This document shows, in pieces, positions 33,421 to 46,399 of a stretch of DNA of 64,000 nt. The stretch is from Epiperipatus broadwayi. Taxonomy: Eukaryota; Onychophora; Udeonychophora; Euonychophora; Peripatidae. Made by a program: the position numbers and the translations under genes. A model generated the notes under the pieces. That model had not been told where the DNA came from. It did no database searches and saw only the letters and a program-made list of their open reading frames with translations. The first letter of the stretch is position 1; each line of letters starts with the position of its first letter. The DNA is taken from NCBI GenBank assembly GCA_028023455.1, contig JAQFVV010012529.1:2418001-2482000 (forward strand), in the 5' to 3' direction.

Positions 33421-33428
33421 CCTTAGGG
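33421..33428 (+). repeat. 8-bp target-site duplication, right
   Basis: CCTTAGGG, immediately after the terminal inverted repeat. Confidence 0.9.
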
Positions 33429-34984
33429 TATTCAATACACAGACTATTATAATGGAAGAATAAGAGTTATGCATTGGATATACATAAAGTACCAAACACA
33501 ATGATTATTCTGACTTGTTTAACTCCCATTATTTATATATTTTGCAAGTGTAGATTATATATTTGATTAATTTTTTGATTAAATATTTATTGATATGTAT
33601 TGATTGAGATAGCATCCAATACTTCATTTATCTATTAGTTTGTAAATCCATCTCTTCTATAACTAATTATTGATTGTTGGCATTTGAGGGGGTGCACCGG
33701 ATCGGGTACTGGGGGGCTTTTATGTATACAAAGGGTTTATATTTATGTAACTGTTGTAAGAATTTATTATTTTTTGATTATTTTGATTTAATTATTGATG
33801 TATGTGCCTTTTATTTGTGTTCACAGATTAGTTTGCATACTTATAAAATTCACATTTAATTTTTTGATTTTCTTTTTCTAAAGTTAGAATGGTTAAATTC
33901 ATTTATAAGTGATTATTAATAATGTCTTTATGTATACTTTTTTTCTAAAAACAAACAAACAAATAGCTTAATTATCAGAATATTTGTTTTAAAAATTGTA
34001 ATGAATTACAACTATAAAATGTATACATATCCTCTTTATTAATCAGTAGTTTTGTTAACTTGTAAAATTATTATATAGTCCCTAATTTAATTAACTGTTT
34101 AAAGAAGCAGTTGTTTTAAATTAGCTAAATTGTATGAATTTACTTCTTGATAATTTTTTTTTTTTTTTAAGAGATAGAAAAATTAAACATAGAATAAAAT
34201 AATAAACAAATAATAAAAATAAACTAGTTAATTGGATTAAAATAATGTAGTAAGTTTGTCTTCTTGCTTTACTAATAAGTCTATCTTGCTATTTCTTTTC
34301 ATTGCTTTTGGAAAAGGCCAATAATTTTTACTATTCCATTTTCCGACAGGTTCAGTTTTGTTTTCCATAGAATATTATGGCTCTTAACATATATTTCAAA
34401 TCAGCTTTTATAATTTTTTAATTATTAAGATGACATTCTATTTTAGTAGAAGCTTTCTTTAAAAAAAATTCAGTTTCAAGATTTTATTGCCATGAAATTT
34501 GAATATCTAAATTACTCAGATTAAGATTGACTTGTTGCTGTATTCTTCAATTACAATTATTTTATAAGTTCTAATAATCACATGATAGTTGATGTTATAC
34601 AAAGATAGTGATCTTGCATATATAATCTTTCTTAATTTTTCTTTTTAAGACTTTTTATAAACAAAAAATTATTGAAATGATAAAGCTTTTAGTTGTGAAT
34701 TAAAAGCTAAATACAGTATTTGATTTCTTTTTTGCATTACATTAAGGAAAATCTTTAATAATATTTAAAAAGAGTGATGAAAGAATAAGATTTGAAGAAA
34801 CTTACAAAATTATAAACATGTAATTAAAAATATTAGTAAATTGAGCATAGCAAAATTTAAACTAAAAAACATTGTTACAGTTGCCCTAATGCATTGCTGG
34901 TAAACTATTTATGTCTGAATTAAAATTATGATTGAGATTTTTCTTGTTAGTGATATTTATTTTATTAATATCATTATCATCATA
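33429..34984. other. AT-rich non-coding stretch with one GC-richer patch
   Basis: A patch at about 33686-33718 (GGGGGTGCACCGGATCGGG and CTGGGGGGC) stands out but is not identified. A T-rich run lies near 34150-34168. No gene supported. Confidence 0.5.
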
Positions 34985-35480
34985 TGAAATCTCTTCAAGT
35001 TTAATCCAGTTTCCCTGATCTTTAGCCTGTCATCTTTGAAACACAGGCAAACTTCTCTATTTCATTTATCCATCTTATATGTGCTCTCATTCTAGGTCTT
35101 TTTAATCTGTTATGATCCACTTTAGAATTTCAACTATTTATTTATTATCACTTTTTCTAACAATTTGACTTAGTGATATCTGTTTGTTCTTTTACTCATG
35201 CATTTTATTCCCATTCTTTCTTGTTATTCCTAACACACACCCCTCTATATTTTACTGAATAGTCTGAAGATTCTATATTGCTTTTCACTTCAGTGTCCAA
35301 GTCTCAGATCCATAAATAAGAATTGGTAAAAGACACCTAATAAACATCTTCCTATTCAAATACAGACATATTTCCTTTAATATTATTTTTAACGAAAGCA
35401 TTCCAATCAAATTTAATTTTATTATTAATTTTATCGTTTATGTTTCCATCAGTATTAATAACTTGATTAAGATATTTGTA
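34985..35480 (-). pseudogene. LINE 3' end remnant
   Basis: Minus-strand fragments resemble the C-terminal end of a LINE endonuclease-reverse transcriptase. One reads SFTNSYLWI*DLDTEV near 35320-35270, in the position of the LIYGSETWTL landmark. RLKRPRMRAHIRWINEI at about 35105-35055 corresponds to the R-R-x-R-x-R-P-R-x-R-W-x-D-x-I tail. Stops are frequent. It is probably a different LINE family from the GAT-tailed copies, as the tail wording differs. Confidence 0.55.
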
Positions 35481-37507
35481 ATTGTAAACTGTTTCTAATT
35501 TCTTTTTCTGATAAATTTCATTAAATAGTCCTCATCAATTTTTAAAGGTCTTATATTTCAAATAAATAAAATAGAATAAATCTAATAGATACCTTTAAGA
35601 GATTGAGATGATTGATTTTTATAGTATGGTTTTGATATCTAACCACAAACTGTATTACTATTATAGATCATAGTTATTTAGATTATTTCGAGTGTTGCTT
35701 CATTAGTTAATTAGATTATGAAAATCTATTAATGTTTATAATTTAATCTTGTGAGATCCAATGATATTCGAGCATCAAAGTTATGGACAGGAGCAATTTC
35801 ATTCAGATGGAATTTTTAAATTTTCCTCAAATAAGAATCACTTTAGAAAACTGTTACCTACTAGTTCCTTATTTTTCATTTGATGCTAAAATGTATTGAT
35901 AATGTGTTGAAACTAATATTTAAAAAATTAAAGATTAATATAATGAAAAACAAAAATGATAAATTATTAATATTGTAAATTTTGTAATTTTTTTAAAGGA
36001 AATATAGTAAAGTTTTTGAAGTTTAGTTCCTAGACAATTGCATTTTTATTTTATTTTTTATACTGTAATTTGTAGTAGACTGCTGGTGCCTAGAATTATG
36101 CTGCTTATCTCATTTTTCTAATATTAGAATTAATTAGAGATATTTCTTCATCACTTAAGAATGGCCATTCATTTATTAGTTATGGTTTTTGGATAGATAT
36201 GTCTGTCATTTTCTAAGAGAAGAATATTTGGCAAAAAAACAAAAGAAATTATATTAACTGAGCTTCCTTTATAAGATTGTATCTTCCCTAATGATGAGTT
36301 TTGTATATTTCTAAGATGTTGGAAATAATAAAATTAACATGTGTCATTAATATAAATTCTAAATATGTTACAAGGAATTGTCTATGCAACAAAGTACTTA
36401 TTTAGAATGAATTAGTTGATTTTAAGTTATCAAGATTCAAATTATAAAATGTAGTTTGTTTCACTAAGAAAGTGATAATATTTGAAGTTTTATTGCTGGT
36501 TTACAAGACTCAACTATTATGAACCTAGAAAGTTAAACAAAGAAAATTCATAAATATAAGACCAATATTGAGAAAGATCTCAAAAAAAAAAAAAAAAAGG
36601 TAATCTATAATTGTCCAGCATTCATTTGACAATCATAGTGAGTATATTACTACAAATCCCAGGAGTACAAGCAGGAATTATGGGCACAATATATAACTCA
36701 TTAATCTTAAGAGATAAAAAATTAGAAAAAGTTAAATAAAATATTTTGGATCATCAATTGGTTTTTTAAAATATAAGTCATTAACTTTGGTTTACTACTG
36801 TTTGTTGCAAATTGTAGATTACTTATTATTTTATTATTTGTTGTTGTTATTATATTTTCTATGCTAATTGCTTTTGTACTTAATTTTGATGTTAAGAAGA
36901 GTTTTTTTAATATTTATAAATCTTTTTTTTTTTTAAAGAGAAAAAGAAATATAATTTAATTGTGGTTACTGCATTATCATCAATATAATTGGTTCTGATT
37001 TTTTTTTAATGTCAGACTCCCAATAATTTGAGATTATTGAATGTGTAAACATAATCACTTCTAGTTAAGGGAGAGGTTTTTTTTTATTTTTTATATTTGT
37101 CCTTTATTTGTTAAATATTTTGAATTTTTCTATGCAGGAGTTTTAGCACAAAGCCTTCTCTTGATTATTTCATTACCTGGAGATAACTTTGAATAATTTT
37201 TACATACTCAAGTCCCATTGCCATAGATAACAAAGTGGTATTCTTTAACATAGAATGAAAATAGAATCTAGTAAACATATTTTGTATAAGCTTACTTATT
37301 TATTTTTAAATGATTATTTGACATGCTTATTAAAAGGAGTTTATATAATTGTAATGTTTATTTAATTTTATTCTATAGACAATAAAGAACTAAAATAATT
37401 CAACAGCCATTGATCATTGTTAGTAATATTTTGTTATTGTTTAGCAGCTCCATCTTAACACAATTATAAAATTTCAATTTTAGAGTTGTTTTATAAACTT
37501 TAAATGA
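35481..37507. other. AT-rich non-coding stretch
   Basis: Poly-A at about 36581-36597 and poly-T near 36925. No gene or element recognised. Confidence 0.5.
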
Positions 37508-37514
37508 TTAAACT
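37508..37514 (+). repeat. Probable target-site duplication, left
   Basis: TTAAACT, repeated at 37658-37664. In AT-rich DNA a 7-bp match is weaker evidence than the 10-bp one at 12.1 kb. Confidence 0.5.
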
Positions 37515-37657
37515 ACTAAACATCACATGATCACTACTTTTTATGCTAGTGAATGAGTAGGCACTAGATAGGGATTTTATGCACAAGCCTTTTGGCATCC
37601 ATTGATTACTCTGGTTGGCACTGAGTGGCACTACTGTATAGAGAGTTTTGCCTGTTT
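37515..37657 (+). mobile_element. Solo copy of the 12-kb fold-back family
   Basis: It starts with the same 5' tip as 12119 (ACTAAACATCACATGATCAC ... TTATGCT), then jumps to GAATGAGTAGGCACTAG and the family 3' end (GGCACTGAGTGGCACTACTG ... GAGAGTTTTGCCTG). The hammerhead-bearing part is missing. It shows that tip and 3' end belong to one family without the inverted arm. Confidence 0.7.
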
Positions 37658-37664
37658 TTAAACT

Positions 37665-40600
37665 TTAACTGAATGATGTATCCAACCAGTTATCCTTAAA
37701 TTAAAAGTACAAAATTATCTTTTTTAAAAAGAATAATTAATTGGTTTCAGAAGAGATCTATGAATTTTAAATTTGTAAATGGTGGGACAAAACGTTTACA
37801 AAAATTCTAATAATAGTAAATTGGGACTGTAGCACACCAAAACTATGGCATCGAATTGTGTATATTGATTGTATGCAAATTTGTCTGTTGCATATTAATA
37901 CTATGTGTAAATATGTGAAGTACACCAAGAATTAAAAAAATATATATTATACATATAGGCATAATACACATTTTAAAATAAATTAATTAAATCTTGAGAA
38001 TTTTATAAAAAAGAGGATAGTCATATTGGACATATCTACAGTTTTATTTAAATATCAATTAAAAATAATTTATTTTATAGATTTTTTTTGTTTTTTATCA
38101 GGTATCCTTCATCCCAACTTGACTATATCACAATCATCCACTAATGCAGAAAATCAAATTATTCTCTTTTACCATCTCTACATCCATCTTGATAATTTTC
38201 CAACTTACATTATATCTTTCTCATACAACACTTGAAGAAGAGTGGAGAATAATACAAAACATGTAATTACTAACCTGTATTATCTATTTGTGTGTTATTA
38301 CTAATAAATTGTTTATATTTGGAAAGTTTAAATAAAGTTTAACATTTTCTATACATTCAACATTCACTCATAAATGATGGAAATAGTCCAATGTATCACA
38401 TCTTATAATATACCATCATTACAAATCTTCAGACAAATACTAAGATAGGGACTGGTTTCTATTTATTTGAGAATGATGTAATGAAAGAGGTATTGAGCTG
38501 TCCACATAAATGCAGAGATTCAGATGTTTGATAATATGATGATTGTTCATATCATATGGTCTATGACTTTCTGTATTGATGGATGGATGTGATATGGTGA
38601 AGTAGAGATGAGGGATGTACTGCTAAAAAACAAAGAAACCTGGAAAAATTTATTTTTTCACTAATCTATTTTTTTTAAATATTTTAAAATGATTAGTAAA
38701 GATGGAATAGATTTCTATACAGTATAGTTTTTGGAAATTTTTATTCAAGAAGCAACAATCTGTTGATGGCCAGGAGATAGTAATATATTTTTAGAATACA
38801 TAATTAAGACAACAAGATATTTATTCTATTATATTTGAATGAAAATGATATTTCTGTTTCTTTTCTCACAGTAATTAAAAATTTTTTTTTAAAAAAATAT
38901 GTCAACAAGTTTTTTGACCTAATATGAAGTAAAAATGTATTTTTAGATTTTTTTAAAAAAATTACATTAAACAAATTGCTAATTAAAAAAAATACAAAAC
39001 GAGTAAAAAAACTTGTATATTCTACTTAAATATGTATACTGTACTAGATATTATTCAGTTATTTTTGTTATTTTTGTTTATATGTGTATGTAAACATTAT
39101 TTTATATTTGTAATATAGATATATATTTAGTTTATCATTAACATTATATATATATATTACATACTATTTTACAATATCATAATTGATATCTGGTTGAAAA
39201 TTGAAGTTCATATTGTTCTCTAACTGAGAGAAAATACAGCTTTTTAAATCACATATTCGAAATTATTTGGCACATATTCATGTTTTTGTTTTTCTTTTAA
39301 ACTCACGATTGTAAAGATCATTGCAATCAATTTTTTTTTTAAAAAGAGCACATATCTAATGTGAATTTAAATGGAAAATTACATTTGGGCTTTAAAAAAC
39401 ACACACAAAAAATCATAACTTTAATTAAACTATCTTTTTAAGTAACCATGTAATTTTTGTTTATACTATTCTATTTTGTTTTTAATTTTTAAATATTAAA
39501 TTTTAATATAAATCTGAGTCTTCCAAATTGGAATCAAAATTTAGAACAATGTGAAAAATCTAAAAATTTTATGCAACTTTTATAAAAACTTTTTAGAAAT
39601 TAAATTTTTAGATGGGGAAAAACCATGATCATGCAAATCGTCATTTAAACCTTCATCTTTCTTTCAGGATTAGATTTGAGATTTTTTTTAGCTAATGTCT
39701 TATTTCACAGAGAACTATTCTTATCGAGTTTACTTTTTAATATTACAAAATAATCGTATAAAGATTCTTAAATTATTTGCTTATACAGCAGCCATATTAT
39801 AATTATTTTTTTACTGATATTCAGTTTTATGAAGTTTTAATTAAGAACTAAGGTTATCGTGTTCTTGGATTTATCTTGATATTGATTAAGACTTTAACTT
39901 ATCAGAGTTTGATTCAATTAAAAAAAGAAAAAAAAACTATTAATGGAATTGTTACAAAGTATACAGCTTTCTCAATGAATCCAAATCCTGCAGAAAACAA
40001 TAATATGATTTTTAATAGATGGGAAAAACTCGGTAATAAAATTGGTATGAATTTTCATGTTTAGAGAAGGAATGTATATTTTTGAGTTTGCTTTATGTGC
40101 AAGGGCTTATAACTCTGCCAATTTTATTATTTTTTAATTATTATTGAATAACATTTACTATCAAATGTATCAATTATTTTCACAACTTGCATCAATAGAA
40201 TTCATGACATCAAAGTAATGTAATTAATTATATTTGTTTATTATATATACTCCCTAATATTTGTTAGTATCAGTTTTGAATTTTCAATTCACGGTTATTT
40301 CAATCATTTTCACTTTGCTTATAGATAAATAAGAATGCATGGATTATTTTTCTCTCTCCACCTGCCTTATTGAATCCAAATCCCCCCCAAAATAATTGTG
40401 AGAGTTTTTATAGATTTATAATATTGGCATCTGGGATCCTTGATTAGTTTATTATCCATCTTAAACAGATTATGGTTTTATAAGTATGTTAACTATATGA
40501 ATTTTCTAAATGTGTTTAGTAAATAAATAACATTTACTGTTTTCATCTTACAAGCAATCTTTTAATTTTCAGGCAGAAATAAATATGGTGTTGCACATTA

Positions 40601-40944
40601 GCACATTACTGAGATTACCTAGAACAGAGTTTGGCAAACTTTTTAATATGAAGAATTATATTGTTTAACACCCCCCCCCCCCAATAACAGAGCTACAGTG
40701 AAAAAGGTGAAAAATAGGAGAATGAAAAATGTGAATTTCTGAATGGCTCTGGATGTATTTGAACATTTATTTTAGTAATAGAACATAATAGAATCTATAT
40801 ACATCTTAAAGAAAATCAAATTCTCTTGAAAATAAACAAACAAAAACAAAAAAATTACTTTGACAGTTTGATTTATTCAAAAATTTCTAATATTTAAACA
40901 TTCATCATATACAATAATTACTATTTATAATTTGTTTATACTGA
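37665..40944. other. AT-rich non-coding stretch
   Basis: Homopolymers and TA runs, with a C12 run at 40671-40682. No gene or identifiable element. Confidence 0.5.
40671..40682 (+). repeat. C12 homopolymer
   Basis: Isolated C run in AT-rich DNA. Confidence 0.9.
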
Positions 40945-41170
40945 ATGATGCTTATATATGCAAGTAGAGGGATTTGAACTTAGGATTTTTCAGTCTATAT
41001 TCATTATCTACTCTATCTCAAGCAACCAATACACATGACCACATATATGTGAAAAAGATAAATGATCCTCAATATGCATATTTGGTGCAGCACTAACACT
41101 CATCAGTTGGGGCAGATAATCACCCACACATATACAATCAGTGCTCAATTTATATTGTAACCAGTTGGCT
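40945..41170 (-). mobile_element. SINE-like repeat with B box and hammerhead core, copy 3
   Basis: A diverged relative of the 13-kb copies: the same order on the minus strand of hammerhead-like fold (41111-41066), spacer with GATCATTTATCTTTTTCACA, tRNA-like region, and B box AAGTTCAAATCCC (about 40984-40972). Its age relative to copies 1 and 2 helps define conserved parts: the CTGATGA box, pairing of stem I, the palindromic stem III and the B box. Confidence 0.65.
41066..41111 (-). ncRNA. Hammerhead-like ribozyme in SINE-like copy 3
   Basis: CCAA (stem I), CTGATGA (41106-41100), stem II GTG...CAC flush with the core, CAAA in place of GAAA, palindromic ATATGCATAT as stem III, then TTGAGG. The G12 change should inactivate this copy, but stem II differs from copy 1 while remaining paired. 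Confidence 0.5.
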
Positions 41171-41559
41171 TACATAGCATACACTAATATAGTGTATGTG
41201 TATATATATACGTAAAATAAAGGAAAAGTAGAAATAAACACAGACAAAAATTATAGTAGATATTTTCTAAATTTACCAAAATAGAAATAAATAAATAATA
41301 ACACTGATTTAAAATATTGTTTTATAAATTAAACTTTTAAAAGGTCTGAATAAATACAAATATTGTATTATTATTATTCTGATTTTGAAATGTAAAAACA
41401 CAATACTTGTTTTTGAAATTTTTTTAATTAATTAAAACATATATGTTTTCAAAGGGATTAGAGAGCTAAAAATAAAAGCTCTATTTTTAATCAAGATCTT
41501 ATCACCTTAGATGATTTTATAAAAAGAGCTGATAAAAAATATCAGCCAGTCTGGATAGT

Positions 41560-43460
41560 GATTTTTAAGAGAGCAGTCTGCAAAGTTGGTTATAATATTT
41601 TGTTGCAGCTTGTTGAAGATTGCAGCAATTGGTTTTAGCCGACTGTAGAGTTAGCAGTCTATCTACCATAAATTAATATAGCTGAAGACAGAACAGCAGA
41701 TCCAGAGCTGCTAATATTTTCCTTCACAGGAGTTTTGATTTATTTGAAGCCGGGTCATGTCTAAATCAATAGCCTGAAAAAAAAAAGAGGACAAAATAGC
41801 TAGCAGAGTTATACAAAGCTCCTATGAAGATCTAAGGACAGTCCACTGCCTTATAGTTTACTGCAGAGTTTTGATGCATGAAGCCAGGGTCACTTCAAAT
41901 GGATCAACTAGCTGCTTAAATATGTTCTAGAAGGCAGCCTAACAATTGCTTGGACTACAAAAGATATCTCATGGTATGCCAACAAATTACTGGAATTATA
42001 TGCTTTTACCTGATGATGACAATCACTAAAACCAAACTCATCAAGTAAAATCTTCCAGCTTGCTGAAGAATTAATTATACTTATGCGGCTGTGTCTACAT
42101 ATGTGAAAAGAAGCACAGATAAACTTGCATACAAAAGTGAATTGTTTTTCAATAATTCATTTGATGGACATTTTAAATCTATATTTTTAAATTTAAAGAC
42201 ATTTATAATTAGTTAAGAGGTAACCTAATAAAAAGCTTTCTAACCTCTCGAAAATTGACTATACTTTTTTTAAAAAAAGAATTAAGAAAGCTGTAATAGA
42301 ATTTGATAAACTGAATTTTTTTTTTAATATTGATTAAAAATGTAAATTTTATGTATATTCAAATGCAATTTGTAATTGTAGAAATTATTGTTATTTATTA
42401 TTTGACAAAATTAAATTTATAAATAATCTGTGCGCACATATATCTCAATGCTTGTCAAATAGGACATATATGCAAATTTAAGCTCTTTGTTATTGAATAT
42501 TAATTGTATATACCTAAATCGCACGTCTGTGTGTGTATACATGTAAAGTTTAATAATTTTTTTATAATCATTTTTTTATAATCATTTTATGTTAATTGAA
42601 ATGTATTCCTTGTATATTATAAAATGCATGTCTGTGTATGGATATATATATATGCGTTTATAGAAAGTAATTAAGAAATAATGTAAATTGATGTAATAAT
42701 GTGAATTTTGTAGTAATATTGTAAATTACAGTGTAATGACTTTTATTATTAAATACTTTTCAAAATCAAAACCCTTATAAAGACCTTAATCATTTATTTT
42801 TTTTGTTATTAATAAACTTGTATTTAATTGTTAAAAATTGTATTCCATCAGCTCTTGTTCACGTACAGTAATAGAGCCCATGTTCTTTGAGCTAGATTGG
42901 CGCATGGATAAATGGGGATGTATATTTAGTGCTTTTGGGGCATCCAGAGATGATCAATCATCATCCTGGTTGGTGCAAAAGAGGATACTCTTTAAAGCCC
43001 ATGCACTATCTTTTATTTTACTTTAGTCTTATTAAAAATTTAAGTTTATAGTTGGCCAGTACTTAAGTGGTCAGAGCATTGATGATGATCAGCATGTTTT
43101 AAATGTCCTAGCATTATTGTTTTGATTTCTGATTACTCTGTATTTTTAATGGATGAGCATTAAGCTGGTGCATCCTAGTCATGTTATATAATTGCCCAAG
43201 CTGGCAAAGGCTCAATAGTTAGCCTGGTCTACAGAAGATCCATTCACAAGATTGACTGCTGTTTTATATTTTTTATCATTCAAATCCAGCCACAAGATGG
43301 ACTGTTGATTTATTGTACTAATTTGTTTATTCTCATCAATGATGATGATTCTCTTAATATTTACTTATACTTACTTTGACTTATTATAATGCTGGTTGAA
43401 TTTATAATTATGTTTTAGTTGCTCTTCTGAGTTAGCTGGCTGATCTCTCAATGTTCTCAG
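41560..43460 (+). repeat. Unidentified dispersed block, copy A
   Basis: Shares ordered anchors with copies B and C: CTCTTGTTCACG... near 42852, GGGGCATCCAG near 42938, TTTATAGTTGGCCAG at 43045 followed by GAGCATTGATGATGATCA, and AAATCCAGCCACAAG near 43286. The first part (GCTGAAGACAGAACAGCAGAT near 41691) matches copy B. It contains a 62-codon open frame (42838-43026) that is not kept in B or C, so I do not call it coding. Family and ends unknown. Confidence 0.65.
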
Positions 43461-43714
43461 AGATTCTTTAATCTCATACTCTTATATTTTTATAATCTCA
43501 CACTCTTATAAATATATCTTAAAATATTTACTTATAGATAATTTTTCAAACTATTGATATTTGTATTTCATTAAATGGACTGCGAGTGCTGATGTTTCTA
43601 TCACCCCAGTTCAATTCTACTTTCCATCCACTTCTCACCCACCCCATCCTGTTACAATATTAAGATATCAATTCCTTAAATTTTAATGAATGAGCTTCAA
43701 TTTTCTCACCCATT
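43461..43714. other. Spacer between copy A and the next repeat
   Basis: C- and T-rich non-coding DNA; nothing recognised. Confidence 0.4.
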
Positions 43715-43835
43715 CAACTATTCAACCTGAAAAACCAATGATGGAATGCTAAAAGCCCTTATTGGATTTAATATTGTAGTCATACACATGTAGACATCAT
43801 GTCAATCTAACCCCTCATATTACCAGACCATTACT
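43715..43835 (+). repeat. Second copy of the 13.4-kb dispersed repeat
   Basis: AATGATGGAATGCTAAAAGCCC, GTAGTCATACACATGTAGACAT and CAATCTAACCCCTCAT match 13380-13470 in order. Confidence 0.55.
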
Positions 43836-46399
43836 CTTTTACAATAAGGCTCAATTCAAGAAACAATGTTGTAAAAAACATTTTTCTCTCTTAGAGTCAT
43901 CAAAATATTTATTTACAAATTGCAAGAGGATATAAAAAATGGATTTGTGTTTATTATGATAAAAAGAACCACATGATTGGGGATCAAAGAGCTGCATGTA
44001 GCTCACAAATTGTAATTTGTTGATTCCTGTACTAGAAGATATTTTTTTAAAAAGTGATGTAAATGATATGAAAAGTCAAGTAATTCAAAGCTTTTCAGTG
44101 TAGTATTTTAAATGACTAATAATATATGCTTGACACTTCACTTGTTATAGATGCAGAGTAGTATGTAAATCTGCAGACAACTATTAGGTAATATATGCAA
44201 AAGTAATGTCAAAGAATATATATCATTATAGACTTTCATATTAAATGAAACAATGCACTGAACATATTCAAGAACTAAGTGTCCCTAAAAGAATATAATT
44301 AATGCTATTGTTAATTAGACATGTTTTGAAAAAGCGTATTACACATTGAGTCATATGATCATTTAGAATGTGCTTAGTGATTCTTTTTCAGAAAGTTTCC
44401 AGCTATCATAGAAGAATGATAATGAATGTATCATTAAAACAAACTGATGTTTTCTCATCACATAATGTTAATTTACAGGGTATTGCAAATATCATATAAT
44501 ATTCTGTAATGATGAAAATGAATGTTCCAGTATAAGCTAGGTGTTAAACTAAAAATTAGGAGAGAAATGTTTATACTCTTCAGTGTTTGAAATGATTTCT
44601 ATAGATCACAAGACACTGTAAAGCTCCAAAGAATGTTGAATAGTAACAAAGCTGCATAATTAGAATGTCATGTTATAGCATTATAGTCTTGTAAGGAGTT
44701 ATTTTTTTGCTTAAGAACTGTTATCACTATGATATCAGCCTAGCCATGAGGCAGATTCAATTGTTTGAACCCACGAACCCCACAATAGTAGAGAAAGAAA
44801 TGACCATAGGCATAAAATTAAAGAAGACTACTTCATAAATAATGATACTAATTCTATAAATAGGAAGGACACCTGCTTTACCATTTCAAAAAGATAGACA
44901 AATTAATCAAAACAAATAAAATGCCATGACCTATGGCAAAATGAATAGCAAACTAATTTGCATAAATTACAATACTCCTCCTCACTGCACTTAGCTAGGA
45001 ATATGAAGTTTAAGAACTTTGAAAGTGCTTAGCATATATAAACTTATAAACAAAATTAAACTTCTAACAAGCATGTTTGCTCAGAATTATTAGTAGTATA
45101 AGTACATAGTGCATAATCTATTAGTCATTCATTTATAAATGTTACCAAATGCATTAATATATCACTCCTTAACATATTGCCATCTATTGGTGACTGAAAT
45201 TTTACAATCAGTTTTTGCTTTTATTGCATAATTTTGTCTCATCATCCTTCTAAATAATGTATTAATTTGGAAATTAAAAAATAGATTATTCATATACTGT
45301 TCATCATGTCTGATGAATTTTTATCTTATTTGTATCGTTTTTTCTGTTTGGGACAATATTTGTGTCAAGCAAAATACTTAAAGCAAAAGTGTTTTTTTTT
45401 TATTGTTATTTTAGCATAAATTTACAAATATTAGCGCTATATTAATTGTGATTCTGCTTTTTGTTGTTATTTTACAGTGTCCTAATAAAAATCTGCAAAT
45501 AAATGACTGCATATTTTTCTTTATCACTAGTGTCTCATTAAAGAATTTCTATTATCAATAATTTTATGAATATATAGTAAATTCCTATCTATTGTAATAC
45601 TGTAGACAGTGGCCAACTCTGCTTTGCCAATATTACAAGCTTCTTAAATTATAATATATTAATTAAGGGAGAAATAATAGATTTAATTTTCCCATATGTT
45701 TTTTTATTTTATAATATCAAACATTTATGTATTTTTTTTAATGATGATATGATAGTTCCCAAACATTGGTTTTTAAATATTAATATAATTTGTCAAGAAT
45801 TATAAAAAGAGAGAAATATATAAAATCAAATAAATAATTTCTTTTCTTTTCTCTCTTCAATAATTATAATTATCTACCAGTTTTAATTTTGAAAAAGATA
45901 CTAGGAGCAAACATTTTTTCTCTCCAGTAAATTATTAAACAATTATTAATTTTAACTTTTGAGAGAGATAAAGTAGGTAAAGTTTTATGTTTAGCAAGAT
46001 TTTAGAAAAGAGAAAAGTTTAAAATTTTTGTTGACTGTTGTTTGTTTTTTCTTTATTTGTCTCCAAAACAAAAACCAATGTTTACCAAATCAAGGGTAAT
46101 TAAAGGATTATTTTATTTTTGGCATAGGAAAAAATAATTATAAAGGATTTTTTTTTTGTGATTGGAATTTAGTTTTTTTTATCTTTGACTTGTTTTGCAA
46201 TTTTAATTTGGATGGAAGAAATAACCTATTGTAAAAATAAACCCAATTAGTCAGTTAAATTCTGTCAAGTGGGAGATAATATTATGAATGGAGGGATATA
46301 GGATTGTTCTAAAAAATAAAACGGAAATAAGTAAATCAATGGTTCTCAGTGTCTTGTAAAGAACAGGCATTCCTGATTAAGTTCTTGTAGTCAGTAACA
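43836..46399. other. AT-rich non-coding stretch
   Basis: No gene or identifiable element. Confidence 0.5.

Noticed and set aside
38225-38290. TTGAAGAAGAG...CAAAACATG resembling another PLE-type tail
   Set aside because: The hammerhead boxes are incomplete, no stem pairs, and no endonuclease remnant lies upstream.
42838-43026. 62-codon open frame in block A
   Set aside because: The homologous segments of blocks B and C are closed by stops and indels, and no family is recognised.
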